A DNA stretch of 40,483 nucleotides from Deltaproteobacteria bacterium (GCA_016210115.1 JACQUW010000027.1:1-40483), one strand, 5' to 3'; positions 8,332 to 17,616 are shown, counted from the first letter of the stretch. The notes: generated from the sequence alone by a model not told the origin. Translations and numbers: made by a program.

Positions 8332-9446
8332 AAATTGCAGAGCGAGTTCCGGAGTATATACGGTCCCTGATTCCCTATTCCCCGGGAAAGCCGATCGAGG
8401 AAGTTGAGAGGGAGTATGGGATCGAGGGCTCAATCAAGCTTGCCTCCAACGAAAATCCACTGGGCCCTTCGCCCAAAGCGATAAAGGCATTGCAGGCCAG
8501 GCTTGATCAGCTCCACCTCTATCCGGATGGCGATTGCTTTTACCTGAAACATGGGCTTGCGGAAAAATTGAAGCTTTCCCCTGAACAGCTGATTTTTGGG
8601 AATGGTTCTAACGAAATCATTGAGCTGGCGGTTCGAACGTTTATGAGACCGGGCGACGAGGCGGTGATGGCGAATCAGGCATTCGTCATCTATCGTCTGG
8701 TGGTCCAGGCCGCGGGAGGAATCTGCCGCACAGTTCCCCTGAAAGAATTTACCCACGACCTGAGCGGCATCGCTGCGACGATTACGTCTAAGACCCGCAT
8801 TCTCTTTCTCGCTAACCCCAATAATCCGACGGGCACCATCTATCGCCGGAACGAATGGGAATCGTTTCTAAACGAGGTCAGCGAAGATGTCCTGGTCATT
8901 GCCGATGAAGCTTACTTCGAATACGTCGACGATTCCGAATATCCGGACTCGCTGGCGTACCATGACAAAGGCAAAACTCTTCTCACCCTGCGCACCTTCT
9001 CTAAACTGTACGGGCTGGCGGGTCTAAGGATCGGCTACGGGATCGGATCGCCGGAGATCATCGGGCTAATGCATCGGGTGCGCCAGCCCTTTAACGTCAA
9101 CGCGGCCGCGCAATGGGCGGCTCTCGCAGCGCTGGATGACCAGGAACACGTCAGCCGGAGTATTGAAACCAATCGCCGTGGGATGGAGTACCTCCGGAGG
9201 GAAATCAGGCGATTGGAGTTGGAGGAAATACCGAGCAGTGCCAACTTCATCCTGGTCCGCGTGGGTAACGGCGAGGAAGTGTTCACGGAGCTTCTGAAAA
9301 GGGGTGTCATCGTGCGGCCCATGGCAGCCTACGATTTCCCGGAGTATGTCCGCGTCACAATCGGCACGATGAAAGAAAATCAGCGATTTATCAGAGAGCT
9401 GGAGAGGATCGTTAAGATTCATAGAAGGGTTGCGGAGGTTTCATGA
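8328..9446 (+). CDS. hisC: HisC-family PLP aminotransferase, probably aromatic amino-acid transaminase
   Basis: A 372-residue class-I/II fold aminotransferase. It shows [15 protein letters not shown] near residue 40, NPNNPTGT, and the PLP lysine Lys226 in [17 protein letters not shown]. By sequence it is a histidinol-phosphate aminotransferase homologue. Here it is translationally coupled between pheA (ATGA overlap) and DAHP synthase (ATGA overlap), with no his genes nearby. The inferred main job is transamination of phenylpyruvate and 4-hydroxyphenylpyruvate, though a role in histidine synthesis is not excluded. The ATG at 8328 was chosen over an upstream in-frame GTG at 8286 because it forms the overlap and starts a typical N-terminus. 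Confidence 0.93.
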   Translation: MKIAERVPEYIRSLIPYSPGKPIEEVEREYGIEGSIKLASNENPLGPSPKAIKALQARLDQLHLYPDGDCFYLKHGLAEKLKLSPEQLIFGNGSNEIIELAVRTFMRPGDEAVMANQAFVIYRLVVQAAGGICRTVPLKEFTHDLSGIAATITSKTRILFLANPNNPTGTIYRRNEWESFLNEVSEDVLVIADEAYFEYVDDSEYPDSLAYHDKGKTLLTLRTFSKLYGLAGLRIGYGIGSPEIIGLMHRVRQPFNVNAAAQWAALAALDDQEHVSRSIETNRRGMEYLRREIRRLELEEIPSSANFILVRVGNGEEVFTELLKRGVIVRPMAAYDFPEYVRVTIGTMKENQRFIRELERIVKIHRRVAEVS

Positions 9447-10456
9447 TCGTAGTTCTTAGGCCCGGCTTAAAGCAGGACGAAATTCAAAAAGTGGTACAGA
9501 GAATCGAGGGCTTCGGACTCAGAGCTCACATTTCGGAAGGCAAAGAGAGAACCATCATCGGAGCCATCGGTGACGAGCGGCTGTTGGCGGATCAAAGCCT
9601 TGAGTCATTCCCGGGCGTGGAAAAGGTTCTCCCAATACTCAAACCCTACAAGCTTGTTAGCCGGGAGTTCCAAAAGGCCAATACGATCATCAACGTCAAT
9701 GGCCAGAAGATCGGTGGAAAAAAGATTCACGTGATGGCGGGTCCCTGTTCCGTTGAGTCCCGGGAGCAGGTTTTGGAGTCTGCCATCCCGGTGAAGGAGG
9801 CAGGAGCAACGTTTCTCCGGGGCGGAGCTTTCAAACCCCGGACCTCTCCGTATTCTTTTCAGGGGCTCGGAGAAGAGGGTCTCGGACACCTGGCGCGCGC
9901 GCGGGAAATCACTGGTCTCCCGATCATCACCGAGGTCCTGGACCCACGCGACCTGGAAGTGGTTTGCGAATATTCGGACATATTACAGGTCGGCGCAAGA
10001 AATATGCAGAACTTTAAGCTTCTCACCGAGGTGGGAAAGCTTGACAAACCCGTTATGCTCAAACGGGGGATGAGCGCCACGATTCAGGAGTTCTTGCTTT
10101 CCGCCGAGTACATCGCAACGGAGGGCAATCGAAAGATCATCTTGTGTGAGAGAGGTATTCGAACCTACGAAGTCGAAACCCGAAACACGCTGGACTTGAG
10201 CGCCGTTCCGGTGCTGAAGCAACTCACCCATCTTCCTGTTTTTGTGGATCCCAGTCACGGGACAGGGCGGTGGGACCTGGTGGCCCCGATGGCGCTTGCC
10301 GGAATCGCCGCCGGAGCGGATGGGCTTTTGATCGAGGTTCACTCGCATCCCGAACTGGCCTTGAGCGACGGGCCGCAATCCTTGAAGCCCGAGAAGTTCG
10401 CCGCGATGATGCAGGAGCTGAAAAGAGTGGCCGAGGCCGTGGGAAGGGAGCTCTAG
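9443..10456 (+). CDS. aroF: 3-deoxy-7-phosphoheptulonate (DAHP) synthase
   Basis: A 337-residue type I-beta DAHP synthase, which joins phosphoenolpyruvate and erythrose 4-phosphate in the first step of the shikimate pathway. A ferredoxin-like regulatory domain occupies about residues 1-70, as in Thermotoga maritima, followed by the barrel with [26 protein letters not shown] and [10 protein letters not shown]. The catalytic cysteine of the MAGPCS motif and the DPSHGTG metal motif are intact. The N-terminal domain usually confers tyrosine or phenylalanine feedback control. The gene is coupled to hisC by an ATGA overlap and to tyrA by a one-base overlap. Confidence 0.95.
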   Translation: MIVVLRPGLKQDEIQKVVQRIEGFGLRAHISEGKERTIIGAIGDERLLADQSLESFPGVEKVLPILKPYKLVSREFQKANTIINVNGQKIGGKKIHVMAGPCSVESREQVLESAIPVKEAGATFLRGGAFKPRTSPYSFQGLGEEGLGHLARAREITGLPIITEVLDPRDLEVVCEYSDILQVGARNMQNFKLLTEVGKLDKPVMLKRGMSATIQEFLLSAEYIATEGNRKIILCERGIRTYEVETRNTLDLSAVPVLKQLTHLPVFVDPSHGTGRWDLVAPMALAGIAAGADGLLIEVHSHPELALSDGPQSLKPEKFAAMMQELKRVAEAVGREL

Positions 10457-11343
10457 TGGCTTTCCTTTTTCAAAAGATGGTGGTTGTGGGTGTGGGGCTG
10501 GTCGGTGGCTCCCTGGCATTGGCGGCGCGAAGACGAGGTCTCGTCAAAGAGATCGTCGGTTATGGCCGCGGCGAGAAAAATCTCAAGTGGGCCCAGAAAA
10601 ACGGAATCATAGATCGTTTTTTCATGCGGGAGCATCAGATTCCCGAGGGAGTGGACCTTCTGGTTATGGCCACCCCTGTGCAGGCTATCAACGCGCTCAC
10701 CCGCTCGTTTCTTCCCAAACTTGAGGCGAGTTGTCTGATCACTGACGTAGGGAGCGTGAAGGCAAGAGTTGTCCGGGATATGGAGAATTTGCTTCCACCG
10801 GGTATTTCCTTTGTCGGGGCCCATCCTATCGCCGGCGGCGAACAGTGGGGAGCTCAAGCCGCTGTTGAGGAATTGTTTGTCGGGCAGAGGTGCATTTTGA
10901 CGCCGACCTTGAAAACAGACGCCGAGGCCCTCAAGAAAGTGGCTATCTTATGGCGCCGGGTTGGAGCGAAGCTCGAATTCATGGACCCTGTCACGCATGA
11001 CGAGATATTGGGAATGGTCAGCCATCTGCCGCATGTTCTCGCGTATGCGATGGTCAATACTCTGAGCCGCTGGAAAGTCGATTCGCTCGACGTGAAGGGA
11101 TATTGTGGGTCGGGATTTAAGGATTTTACCCGGATCGCTTCTAGCCGGCCGGAGATCTGGCGTGATATATGTTTATTCAATCGTCAGGTGATCAGCAAAA
11201 GCCTGGGAGATTATATCAAGCGACTCCAACAGTTGCGACGTTGGATTCGAGATGGTGAGGGGGATTTGCTGGAACGTGAGTTTGCATCTGCTAATGAGAT
11301 CAGGAAGCAGATCGGCTCGGTTGACGGCAAACGAGGGGAGTAA
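10456..11343 (+). CDS. tyrA: Prephenate (or arogenate) dehydrogenase
   Basis: A 295-residue NAD(P)-dependent dehydrogenase that oxidatively decarboxylates prephenate to 4-hydroxyphenylpyruvate in tyrosine synthesis. The Rossmann motif is G12-x-G14-x-x-G17 in VVVGVGLVGGSLALA, and the catalytic histidine lies in GAHPIAGGEQWG. The C-terminal dimerisation region contains MVSHLPHVLAYA. I place the start at the GTG at 10456, which shares its G with the aroF stop and has GGGAG upstream; reading further upstream would add 62 residues inside aroF. No ACT domain is present, so feedback control would have to be internal. Prephenate versus arogenate preference is not resolvable. Confidence 0.93.
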   Translation: MAFLFQKMVVVGVGLVGGSLALAARRRGLVKEIVGYGRGEKNLKWAQKNGIIDRFFMREHQIPEGVDLLVMATPVQAINALTRSFLPKLEASCLITDVGSVKARVVRDMENLLPPGISFVGAHPIAGGEQWGAQAAVEELFVGQRCILTPTLKTDAEALKKVAILWRRVGAKLEFMDPVTHDEILGMVSHLPHVLAYAMVNTLSRWKVDSLDVKGYCGSGFKDFTRIASSRPEIWRDICLFNRQVISKSLGDYIKRLQQLRRWIRDGEGDLLEREFASANEIRKQIGSVDGKRGE

Positions 11344-11380
11344 AGCATAGGAACGAATTTCGTTACTTTGATAGTGGAAG

Positions 11381-12661
11381 ATGACGCGGATTGAAGAAGC
11401 AAAACGGCCGTTACGCGGTGAGTTGACGGTTCCGGGAGACAAATCCATCGGCCACAGAGCTGTAATTCTTGGAAGTGTGGCGGAAGGCGAGAGCAGGGTG
11501 TTTAATCTGTCGGGGGGCGAGGACAACCGGCGGACGGTTCAAGCCTTCAAGGATCTCGGAGTAGAAATGCGAGAAGAGGGCCAAAGCCTGCGCATCCAAG
11601 GCAGGGGATGGAACGCTCTTACTGATCCCGGGCGTGTTATCGACTGCGGCAATTCAGGAACGACCATGCGGCTGCTTTCCGGCGTTCTGGCAGCCCGGCC
11701 CTTTGTTTCCGTTTTGGATGGCGATGCTTCGCTCCGCCAAAGACCGATGCGGAGAATTATCGAGCCGCTTGGGAAGATGGGCGCTGAGATTGTTAGCCGC
11801 AACGGGAAAGGACTGGCTCCGCTCGAAATCCGCGGAGGAATTTTGCAGGGAATCCGTTATACTTTGCCGGTAGCGAGTGCGCAGGTAAAATCGGCAGTGC
11901 TTCTCGCCGGGCTTCAGGCGAAGGGAGAGACGTGGCTGGAGGAACCGCAAAAATCCAGGGATCATACAGAACTCATGGCTCGGGCCTTCGGCGCCAGGAT
12001 CAGTGTCGAGGGAAGGGCGGTTTTGGTCGAGGGCGGACAGTCCCTGAAGGCGACGGATGTGCACGTTCCCGGCGACCTTTCGTCAGCCGCATTTTTTATT
12101 GTTGCTGCCGTGTTGATCCCGGGCTCTGAAGTTGTCATCCGATCGGTTGGTTGCAATCCGACGCGGAGCGGCGTGGTCGAGATCTTGATGCGCATGGGAG
12201 CGCGGATCGAATTTTTGAACCAGCGAATCGAGGCGGGTGAGCCTGTCGCAGACCTGCGCGTTTTCGGAGGACGGCTGAGAGGTGTGGATGTTGGTCCGGA
12301 GATGGTAGCCAGGAGCATCGACGAGTATCCTGTTCTGTCGGTAGCCGGGGCTTTGGCAGAGGGTGTAACGACGATATCGGGAGCCAGAGAGCTGAGATAC
12401 AAAGAGTCTGACCGGATCGCCGCTATGGCGCAGGGATTAAGGCGACTCGGCGTTGAAGTTGAGGAGCGGGAGGATGGCATGGCTATTCATGGCAAGGAGC
12501 GCCTCAATGGCAACCGGGTGGAAACGTACGGAGATCACCGGGTCGCGATGGCGCTGGCCATAGCCGGCCTGTCTTCCGACGGAGGGGTGGAGCTCGATGA
12601 TAGCGATTGCGTCGGTATTTCATTCCCGGGCTTTTTTGCGTCTCTCGAAAAGTGCCGGTAG
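11381..12661 (+). CDS. aroA: 3-phosphoshikimate 1-carboxyvinyltransferase (EPSP synthase)
   Basis: A 426-residue EPSP synthase, transferring enolpyruvyl from PEP to shikimate 3-phosphate. Signature motifs are LTVPGDKSIGHRA at residues 15-27 (Lys21-Ser22 bind substrate), DCGNSGTTMRLLSG near 88-101, RYKESDRIAAM near residue 340 and YGDHRVAMALA near 385. Length and motif spacing match the monofunctional enzyme. The first signature reads SIGHRA rather than the commoner SISHRA. It lies 37 bases after tyrA and 21 bases before cmk. Confidence 0.95.
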   Translation: MTRIEEAKRPLRGELTVPGDKSIGHRAVILGSVAEGESRVFNLSGGEDNRRTVQAFKDLGVEMREEGQSLRIQGRGWNALTDPGRVIDCGNSGTTMRLLSGVLAARPFVSVLDGDASLRQRPMRRIIEPLGKMGAEIVSRNGKGLAPLEIRGGILQGIRYTLPVASAQVKSAVLLAGLQAKGETWLEEPQKSRDHTELMARAFGARISVEGRAVLVEGGQSLKATDVHVPGDLSSAAFFIVAAVLIPGSEVVIRSVGCNPTRSGVVEILMRMGARIEFLNQRIEAGEPVADLRVFGGRLRGVDVGPEMVARSIDEYPVLSVAGALAEGVTTISGARELRYKESDRIAAMAQGLRRLGVEVEEREDGMAIHGKERLNGNRVETYGDHRVAMALAIAGLSSDGGVELDDSDCVGISFPGFFASLEKCR

Positions 12662-12682
12662 ACTGAAGAATGCGTTGAGCAG

Positions 12683-13360
12683 GTGAGAAAGCTGATCATT
12701 GCCATCGATGGTCCGGCGGGAGCGGGGAAAAGTACGGTGGCGAAGCGCTTGGCGCGGGAGTTAGGTTATCTTTACATGGACACGGGGGCCATGTACCGGG
12801 CGCTAGCCTGGAAGGTCCTCTTGAAAGGGATAGCGGTGACGGAGGAAGCGCTGAGTCAAGTTCTTGGGGATACTCAAATCGAACTGGTGGAGGGAGATGG
12901 TTATCTGAGGGTCTTGCTGGATGGAAGCGACGTAACGCATCAAATACGGACTCCCGAGGTCAGCCAGATGGCGTCGAAAATCTCGGCTCTGAAAATTGTC
13001 AGGGAGCGGATGGTCCAACTTCAAAGAGCCATGGGTGTTCGAGGCGGAATCGTGGCGGAGGGGAGAGATATTGGAACAGTGGTTTTTCCGGATGCGGATG
13101 TGAAAATTTATCTGGACGCTTCCACGGCCGAAAGAGGCAGGCGGCGGTTCGAGGAACTTAAAACCCAGGGAAAGGCGGTGACTCTGGAAGAGACACTCGA
13201 GGAAATGGATGAAAGAGACAGGCGCGACACCGAGCGGGTCGTGGCGCCACTGCGGAAGGCGGATGATGCCTTGTATCTCGATTCGACGCTCTTGGACGTC
13301 GATGAAGTGATGCGGCGGAGTATGCGGGAAATTGAGCACAGGATGGAAAACAATCAATAA
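12683..13360 (+). CDS. cmk: Cytidylate kinase
   Basis: A 225-residue CMP/dCMP kinase that makes CDP and dCDP. The P-loop IDGPAGAGKSTVAKRLA covers residues 8-24, followed by YLYMDTGAMYRALAWK, the CMP-binding region with QIRTPEVSQMASKIS, and AEGRDIGTVVFPDADVKIYL. The C-terminal lid ERDRRDTERVVAPL is complete. The start is a GTG at 12683 with only a modest GAGCAG upstream. The aroA-cmk-rpsA order is widely conserved in Proteobacteria; only 20 bases separate it from rpsA. Confidence 0.95.
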   Translation: MRKLIIAIDGPAGAGKSTVAKRLARELGYLYMDTGAMYRALAWKVLLKGIAVTEEALSQVLGDTQIELVEGDGYLRVLLDGSDVTHQIRTPEVSQMASKISALKIVRERMVQLQRAMGVRGGIVAEGRDIGTVVFPDADVKIYLDASTAERGRRRFEELKTQGKAVTLEETLEEMDERDRRDTERVVAPLRKADDALYLDSTLLDVDEVMRRSMREIEHRMENNQ

Positions 13361-13380
13361 AATCAAAGGGGGGCCATTTT

Positions 13381-15135
13381 ATGGCCGAAAATGAAGAAGC
13401 AAAGAAATCTGAAGTAGCCGGCGCGGAGGAAGACTTTCAAAGTCTCTTTGAGAGCAGCATGCGCGCGGTGAAGCCGGGCGGGTTGGTCAAGGGCAGAGTC
13501 GTCGGTATTACGGCGACCCATGTCATGATCGACGTCGGCTACAAGTCTGAGGGTCAAATTCCATTGCAAGAGTTCCTGGATCGGAACGGAAAAGTTCAGG
13601 TCAACGTCGGTGATGAGGTAGATGTTTTCTTTGATTCCTCTGAAGCCGAGAATGGCGGCATCGTGCTTTCGCGACAAAGAGCGGAAAACATCAAGATTTG
13701 GGAAGAGATCGAGAAGGCCTATCGCGAAGGCTCGGGAATAGAAGGCGTCATTCAGTCAAAAGTAAAGGGAGGATTCAAAGTGGACGTAGGAGTGCCGGCT
13801 TTTCTTCCCGGTTCCCACGTCGACGTCCGGCCTACGCGAAATCTTGACAAGTTTCTTGGGGTGAAGGACCGTTTTGCGGTCCTCAAGTACAATCGCATGC
13901 GCGGCAATGTAGTTCTCTCTCGCAGGATGTTGATGGAAAAAGAGAGAGAAGCGATGAAGAAGGATGTCCTGAAAATTCTCGAAGAGGGAGTTATCCTGGA
14001 AGGCACGGTTAAGAACATCACCGGTTACGGCGCTTTCGTGGATCTTGGCGGCATCGACGGCATTCTCCATATCAGTGACATGTCCTGGGGGCGGATCAAC
14101 CATCCGTCAGAAATGGTCAAGGTGGGTGACCGCATTAAGGTGGTCGTTCTGAAATTCGACGCCGAACGGGAGCGGATCTCGCTCGGGACCAAGCAGATCA
14201 TGCCTGACCCCTGGCAGTCGGTGCAGGAAAAATACCCGGTAGGGGCCCGAATTCAGGGAAAGGTGATCAGTTTGATGGATTACGGAGCTTTCGTGGAATT
14301 GGAGAAGGGCGTCGAAGGCCTGATTCACGTCTCGGAAATGTCCTGGACGAAGAAGGTTCCGCATCCGTCCAAAGTGGTGCAGGTCGGAGAAACCGTCGAA
14401 GTGCTTATCCTTAACGTGGACCCGGCGCATCGCCGCATCTCGTTGGGATTAAAGCAAGTCCTGCCTAATCCATGGGAGCAGGTGAAACAAAAGTATCCCG
14501 TCGGGAGCGTTGTCAAAGGAACCGTGCGAAACGTTACCGATTTCGGTATCTTTGTCGGTGTGGAAGAAGGGATTGACGGTCTGGTCCATGTCTCGGACCT
14601 GCACTGGACCAAAAAGGTCAAGCATCCGTCTGAACTGTTCAAGAAAGGCGACGTGGTCGAGGCCAAGGTGCTGGGCGTCGATGTTCAGAACGAGCGTTTT
14701 TCTCTCGGCATAAAGCAGCTCGCCCCGGATCCCTGGGAACTCGTGTCGCGAAACTATCCGGTAGGCTCCAAAGTGAAGGGCGATGTCACCAGTGTCGCTG
14801 ATTTCGGCGTCTTCGTGCGGTTGGAGGAAGGGGTGGAGGGGCTGATCCATGCGTCGCAGTTGAGCACGGAGAGGGTGGAAAAGCCCTCGACTCTGTTTAA
14901 GGTTGGAGACTCCGTCGAAACCGAAGTCATTCATGTGGACCCGCATGAGAAAAAGATCGGTTTAAGCATACGCGCGCTGAAACGGAGTGAAGAACGCCAG
15001 GAGATGGAAAATTATTTGCAGCGAGAGAAGGAGGCGGGGAGGTTCTCGTTTGAGAGCATTCTAAACGAGGAACTGCGACTGGACCGAGACGACGAGTCTC
15101 AGACCACAGGGAAAAAGCGGGGGGGCACCTCCTGA
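13381..15135 (+). CDS. rpsA: 30S ribosomal protein S1
   Basis: A 584-residue S1 protein that binds mRNA at the ribosome and helps initiate translation. Six S1/OB-fold repeats are visible, beginning near residues 34, 118, 204, 290, 377 and 464; repeats 3-6 carry the recognisable pattern GAFVDLGG/GAFVELEKG...GLIHVSEMSW...HPS. The acidic N-terminus (MAENEEAKKSEV) and the charged non-repeat tail are typical. AAGGGGGG about 10 bases before the ATG is a strong ribosome binding site. The size is close to the Proteobacterial norm of about 560 residues. Confidence 0.96.
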   Translation: MAENEEAKKSEVAGAEEDFQSLFESSMRAVKPGGLVKGRVVGITATHVMIDVGYKSEGQIPLQEFLDRNGKVQVNVGDEVDVFFDSSEAENGGIVLSRQRAENIKIWEEIEKAYREGSGIEGVIQSKVKGGFKVDVGVPAFLPGSHVDVRPTRNLDKFLGVKDRFAVLKYNRMRGNVVLSRRMLMEKEREAMKKDVLKILEEGVILEGTVKNITGYGAFVDLGGIDGILHISDMSWGRINHPSEMVKVGDRIKVVVLKFDAERERISLGTKQIMPDPWQSVQEKYPVGARIQGKVISLMDYGAFVELEKGVEGLIHVSEMSWTKKVPHPSKVVQVGETVEVLILNVDPAHRRISLGLKQVLPNPWEQVKQKYPVGSVVKGTVRNVTDFGIFVGVEEGIDGLVHVSDLHWTKKVKHPSELFKKGDVVEAKVLGVDVQNERFSLGIKQLAPDPWELVSRNYPVGSKVKGDVTSVADFGVFVRLEEGVEGLIHASQLSTERVEKPSTLFKVGDSVETEVIHVDPHEKKIGLSIRALKRSEERQEMENYLQREKEAGRFSFESILNEELRLDRDDESQTTGKKRGGTS

Positions 15136-15518
15136 CCCGGTCTGTTCTCGTGAGGCAACTGAAAAAGTCGCCTGCCGGTCAAATCGCGACAGGCTCTTCG
15201 GCTGGCCAGTATGGACTCGCCAGGCCGTGAAAGAGCCCGTGAAAAATGCTGCCCGGTTCTAAAGAACGTCTCGAATTTGTTCCAAAGAAGGTCTCGATGA
15301 ATTGTAAAGAGGCGCTAAGGACACTAAACTATATGGGGGTCATAAGGAGTTTACATGCCCCTCCCCCTGGCCCCTCCGACGCGCTCAGGGCAGGTTGTCT
15401 CGAAGGCGAGAGGGAAGCCCAACTCTTCTCTCCCCTGGCGGGAGGAATCAAGGGGAGGGTAATTATGTCAAAACATTTGCTGCGTTCACTTTGCCAAGAG
15501 TGAGGCTGGGGGCTTTGC
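15136..15518. other. Intergenic region with repeat remnants between rpsA and sppA
   Basis: I find no convincing gene in these 383 bases. A frame at 15246-15503 has no family resemblance and crosses repeated DNA. The right half contains a C-rich block (15358-15376) and a G-rich block (15441-15459) with 8-base complementary arms CCCTCCCC (15359-15366) and GGGGAGGG (15452-15459), enclosing a CCCTCCGACG-type repeat. No clear intrinsic terminator for the rpsA transcript is visible. Confidence 0.55.
15371..15394. repeat. Dispersed repeat of CCCTCCGACG...CTCAGG type, copy 1
   Basis: The sequence CCCTCCGACG followed by CGCTCAGGGCAGG closely matches 33985-34009 (CCCTCCGACG then GGGCTCAGGACATGC). It resembles short intergenic repeats that I recall as common in Deltaproteobacterial and other environmental genomes. 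It lies inside the C-rich/G-rich inverted block between rpsA and sppA. Confidence 0.5.
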
Positions 15519-16418
15519 GTGGCTAAAAGACATCCACTGCTCAGGGCGCTGAAAAACCTCCTGCTATTGATTCTGCTGTTTTTTGTTGGGGTGTTTTTCT
15601 ACGCCTATTCGACGGGCGGAGATCTTCGGGTTATTTCGCTTCTGGGAAGTGACGGGGTCGGAGTGATTCGCATCGAGGGCACGATCGATAACTCCCGGGA
15701 AGCTATCCAGAACATAAAAAGCTTTGCGGAGACAAACGGGATAAAAGCCGTGGTGCTGCGCATCGATTCCCCCGGCGGCGCGGTCGCCCCCACCCAAGAG
15801 ATTTACGAGGAGATTGGAAAACTAAAAAAGAAAAAGCCCGTTATTGCATCATTGGGAAGCATGGCCACTTCGGGAGGCTATTACATCGCAAGCGCCTGCC
15901 ATCAGATCGTTGCCAATCCGGGGACGCTGACCGGATCCATCGGCGTGATCATGGAACTGGGAAACGTGGAGGATTTGATGCGCAAGGTGGGAGTCAGAGG
16001 CTACAGCATCAAAAGCGGCCCGCACAAGGACATTGGTTCTCCGCTGAGACCCCTTTCTCCCGACGGCAGAGCCATTCTGCAGTCGCTCGTGGACAATGTC
16101 CACGGGCAGTTTGTCAGCGCCGTGGCCAGCGGCAGAGGCATGACTGTAGAAAAGATACGCCAGCTCGCTGACGGGCGCGTCTACTCAGGGCAACAGGCAA
16201 AGGACTTGGGACTGGTAGATGTTCTGGGAAATATAGAAGATGCGATCGAGCTTGCCGCCAAGCGCGGCGGCATTGAAGGCACGCCACAGGTTATCTATTC
16301 CAGAAGCGATGAAGAGCGGTGGTGGGAAAAGCTTTTCTTCTCTTTTTTTGGAAGGCGATTGTGGCGCAATGAGACCTGGGGATTTCGCTACGAGTGGTCT
16401 CCAGCCTGGATCCGGTGA
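15519..16418 (+). CDS. sppA: Signal peptide peptidase SppA, short (SppA36-type) form
   Basis: A 299-residue inner-membrane serine protease that degrades cleaved signal peptides. One transmembrane anchor spans about residues 12-31 (LLLLILLFFVGVFFYAY). The active-site serine is Ser118 in SMATSGGYY, with the general-base lysine Lys165 in YSIKSGPHKD, as expected for the Ser-Lys dyad. The size matches the single-domain form rather than the 600-residue E. coli form. The C-terminal tail is unusually rich in Trp and aromatic residues (ERWWEKLFFSFFGRRLW). Start is the GTG at 15519. sppA next to ihfB is a common Deltaproteobacterial arrangement. Confidence 0.93.
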   Translation: MAKRHPLLRALKNLLLLILLFFVGVFFYAYSTGGDLRVISLLGSDGVGVIRIEGTIDNSREAIQNIKSFAETNGIKAVVLRIDSPGGAVAPTQEIYEEIGKLKKKKPVIASLGSMATSGGYYIASACHQIVANPGTLTGSIGVIMELGNVEDLMRKVGVRGYSIKSGPHKDIGSPLRPLSPDGRAILQSLVDNVHGQFVSAVASGRGMTVEKIRQLADGRVYSGQQAKDLGLVDVLGNIEDAIELAAKRGGIEGTPQVIYSRSDEERWWEKLFFSFFGRRLWRNETWGFRYEWSPAWIR

Positions 16419-16493
16419 AGGATTGGCGCGGCAGCCAGCGGGCGTCGTCCCGCAGGATCTTCGCCGTGGCGAGAAGCTTTTGCGGGAGGATTC

Positions 16494-16799
16494 ATGACAA
16501 AGCGAGACTTGATTGATGAGGTTAATAAAAGGTTTCCTCACCTCTCTCGACGTGATTCAGAGGTGATCATCAATTCGATTTTTGATTCGATGATCGGCGC
16601 TATGGCGGACGGAGAGCGGATCGAAATCCGCGGATTTGGGAGCTTTGTGGTAAAGCATCGCCGGGCTCGGGAAGGAAGAAACCCAAAAAGCGGGGCCGTG
16701 GTGTCGGTTTCAGCAAAGAGAGTCCCTTTCTTCAAAGTCGGGAAGGAATTGAGGCTGAGGGTTGACGAGAAGGACTCAGTCGATGAGAAGAGGGCCTGA
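16494..16799 (+). CDS. ihfB: Integration host factor beta-like / HU-family DNA-binding protein
   Basis: A 101-residue HU/IHF-fold histone-like protein that bends DNA. It begins MTKRDLIDEV and has the hinge motif EIRGFGSF followed by the DNA-arm signature RAREGRNPKSG, then FFKVGKELR. Position near rpsA/cmk and sppA favours IHF-beta over HU, because E. coli ihfB also lies directly after rpsA. The charged tail after residue 92 is slightly longer than usual. It overlaps the HIT gene through a TGATG junction. Confidence 0.9.
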   Translation: MTKRDLIDEVNKRFPHLSRRDSEVIINSIFDSMIGAMADGERIEIRGFGSFVVKHRRAREGRNPKSGAVVSVSAKRVPFFKVGKELRLRVDEKDSVDEKRA

Positions 16800-17311
16800 T
16801 GCAACACCTCTGGGCGCCCTGGAGAATGACCTACATAGACAGTGTCGGCGACAGGGATGGTTGTATTTTTTGCGATCAGCCCAAAGCACCGGATCTGCGG
16901 TTGGCGCTGGTACTCGGCGAAAGCTCCCATTCGGTGATCATGCTCAACAAATATCCCTATAACAACGGCCATCTGCTTATTGCCCCAAAAAGGCACGAGA
17001 GCCAACTTTTTGGCCTTCCTCAGGAGGAGTACCAGGATCTTTGCCGAACATTAAAGGCGTCGATGGGCATTGTTGCCAGGGTTCTCAATCCCGGGGGCAT
17101 GAATCTGGGAATGAATGTGGGGCGTTGCGCCGGCGCAGGCGTCGAAGCCCATCTGCACTGGCATATCGTTCCGCGTTGGGAGGGAGACACGAATTTCATG
17201 CCGGTCATGGCGGAAACGCGCGTTATGCCGCAGCACCTTCTCGACAGCTACGATCGTTTCAGCCCCTTTTTCCGTGAATTTTTGGCCGGAAAAGATGACC
17301 AAGGTAGCTAA
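16799..17311 (+). CDS. HIT-family nucleotide hydrolase / phosphorylase
   Basis: A 170-residue HIT protein of the Ap4A-phosphorylase-like (Aprataxin/FHIT-related) subgroup with N-terminal WAPWRMTYI and a zinc-type CIFC motif near residue 22. The catalytic histidine triad is HLHWHIVPRW (His118, His120, His122). It likely cleaves dinucleoside polyphosphates or adenylated compounds in the cytoplasm. The ATG overlaps the ihfB stop (TGATG), so translation is coupled. Its end overlaps the start of the broken lapA-like gene by 17 bases. Confidence 0.92.
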   Translation: MQHLWAPWRMTYIDSVGDRDGCIFCDQPKAPDLRLALVLGESSHSVIMLNKYPYNNGHLLIAPKRHESQLFGLPQEEYQDLCRTLKASMGIVARVLNPGGMNLGMNVGRCAGAGVEAHLHWHIVPRWEGDTNFMPVMAETRVMPQHLLDSYDRFSPFFREFLAGKDDQGS

Positions 17312-17601
17312 GACGATCTACCTTACGTTGTTATTTGTTCCGGGAATCACCTTTTCGACGGAGAACGCAAGCTGGGTTGTTCTGAAGTACTATTTTAGAA
17401 ACTTGCCGATTCCGGTTTCTTGTTGTGATGTTATCCATATCGTTGGGAGTTCTCCTGGCGGGAGTCGGGCTCCTGATTGATGAGCATTCTTTCAGGAGAG
17501 CCGCGCGCGAGAAAGAAAGAGAGATTGCGTCTCTGCAAAAAGAGCTGAAACTCGCCGGGACAAGAGCGCTGCGGCCGGCATACGATGCCAAAATTAATTG
17601 A
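17295..17601 (+). pseudogene. LapA-domain membrane protein gene interrupted by a frameshift
   Basis: The frame from the ATG at 17295 encodes a first membrane segment and the LapA-like stretch TFSTENASWVVLKYYF, then derails at 17416-17418 and stops at 17480. The downstream half continues in another frame with a second membrane segment (VMLSISLGVLLAGVGLL), then a basic/acidic coiled-coil tail (REKEREIASLQKELKLAG), ending at the TGA at 17599-17601. Dropping one T from the TTT at 17416-17418 joins both halves into one protein of about 101 residues with the normal LapA (DUF1049, YciS) plan. LapA helps control LPS assembly in the inner membrane. It could be a real pseudogene, a sequencing error, or a programmed shift. 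An intact homologue is at 33286. Confidence 0.8.
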
Positions 17602-17616
17602 GGGAGGCCTTAACGG

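Noticed and set aside
10270..10455. 62-residue N-terminal extension of tyrA
   Set aside because: It lies inside aroF in another frame; the GTG at 10456 sits directly before the Rossmann motif.
15246..15503. 85-codon frame between rpsA and sppA
   Set aside because: It crosses repeated DNA, has no ribosome binding site and shows no protein family resemblance.
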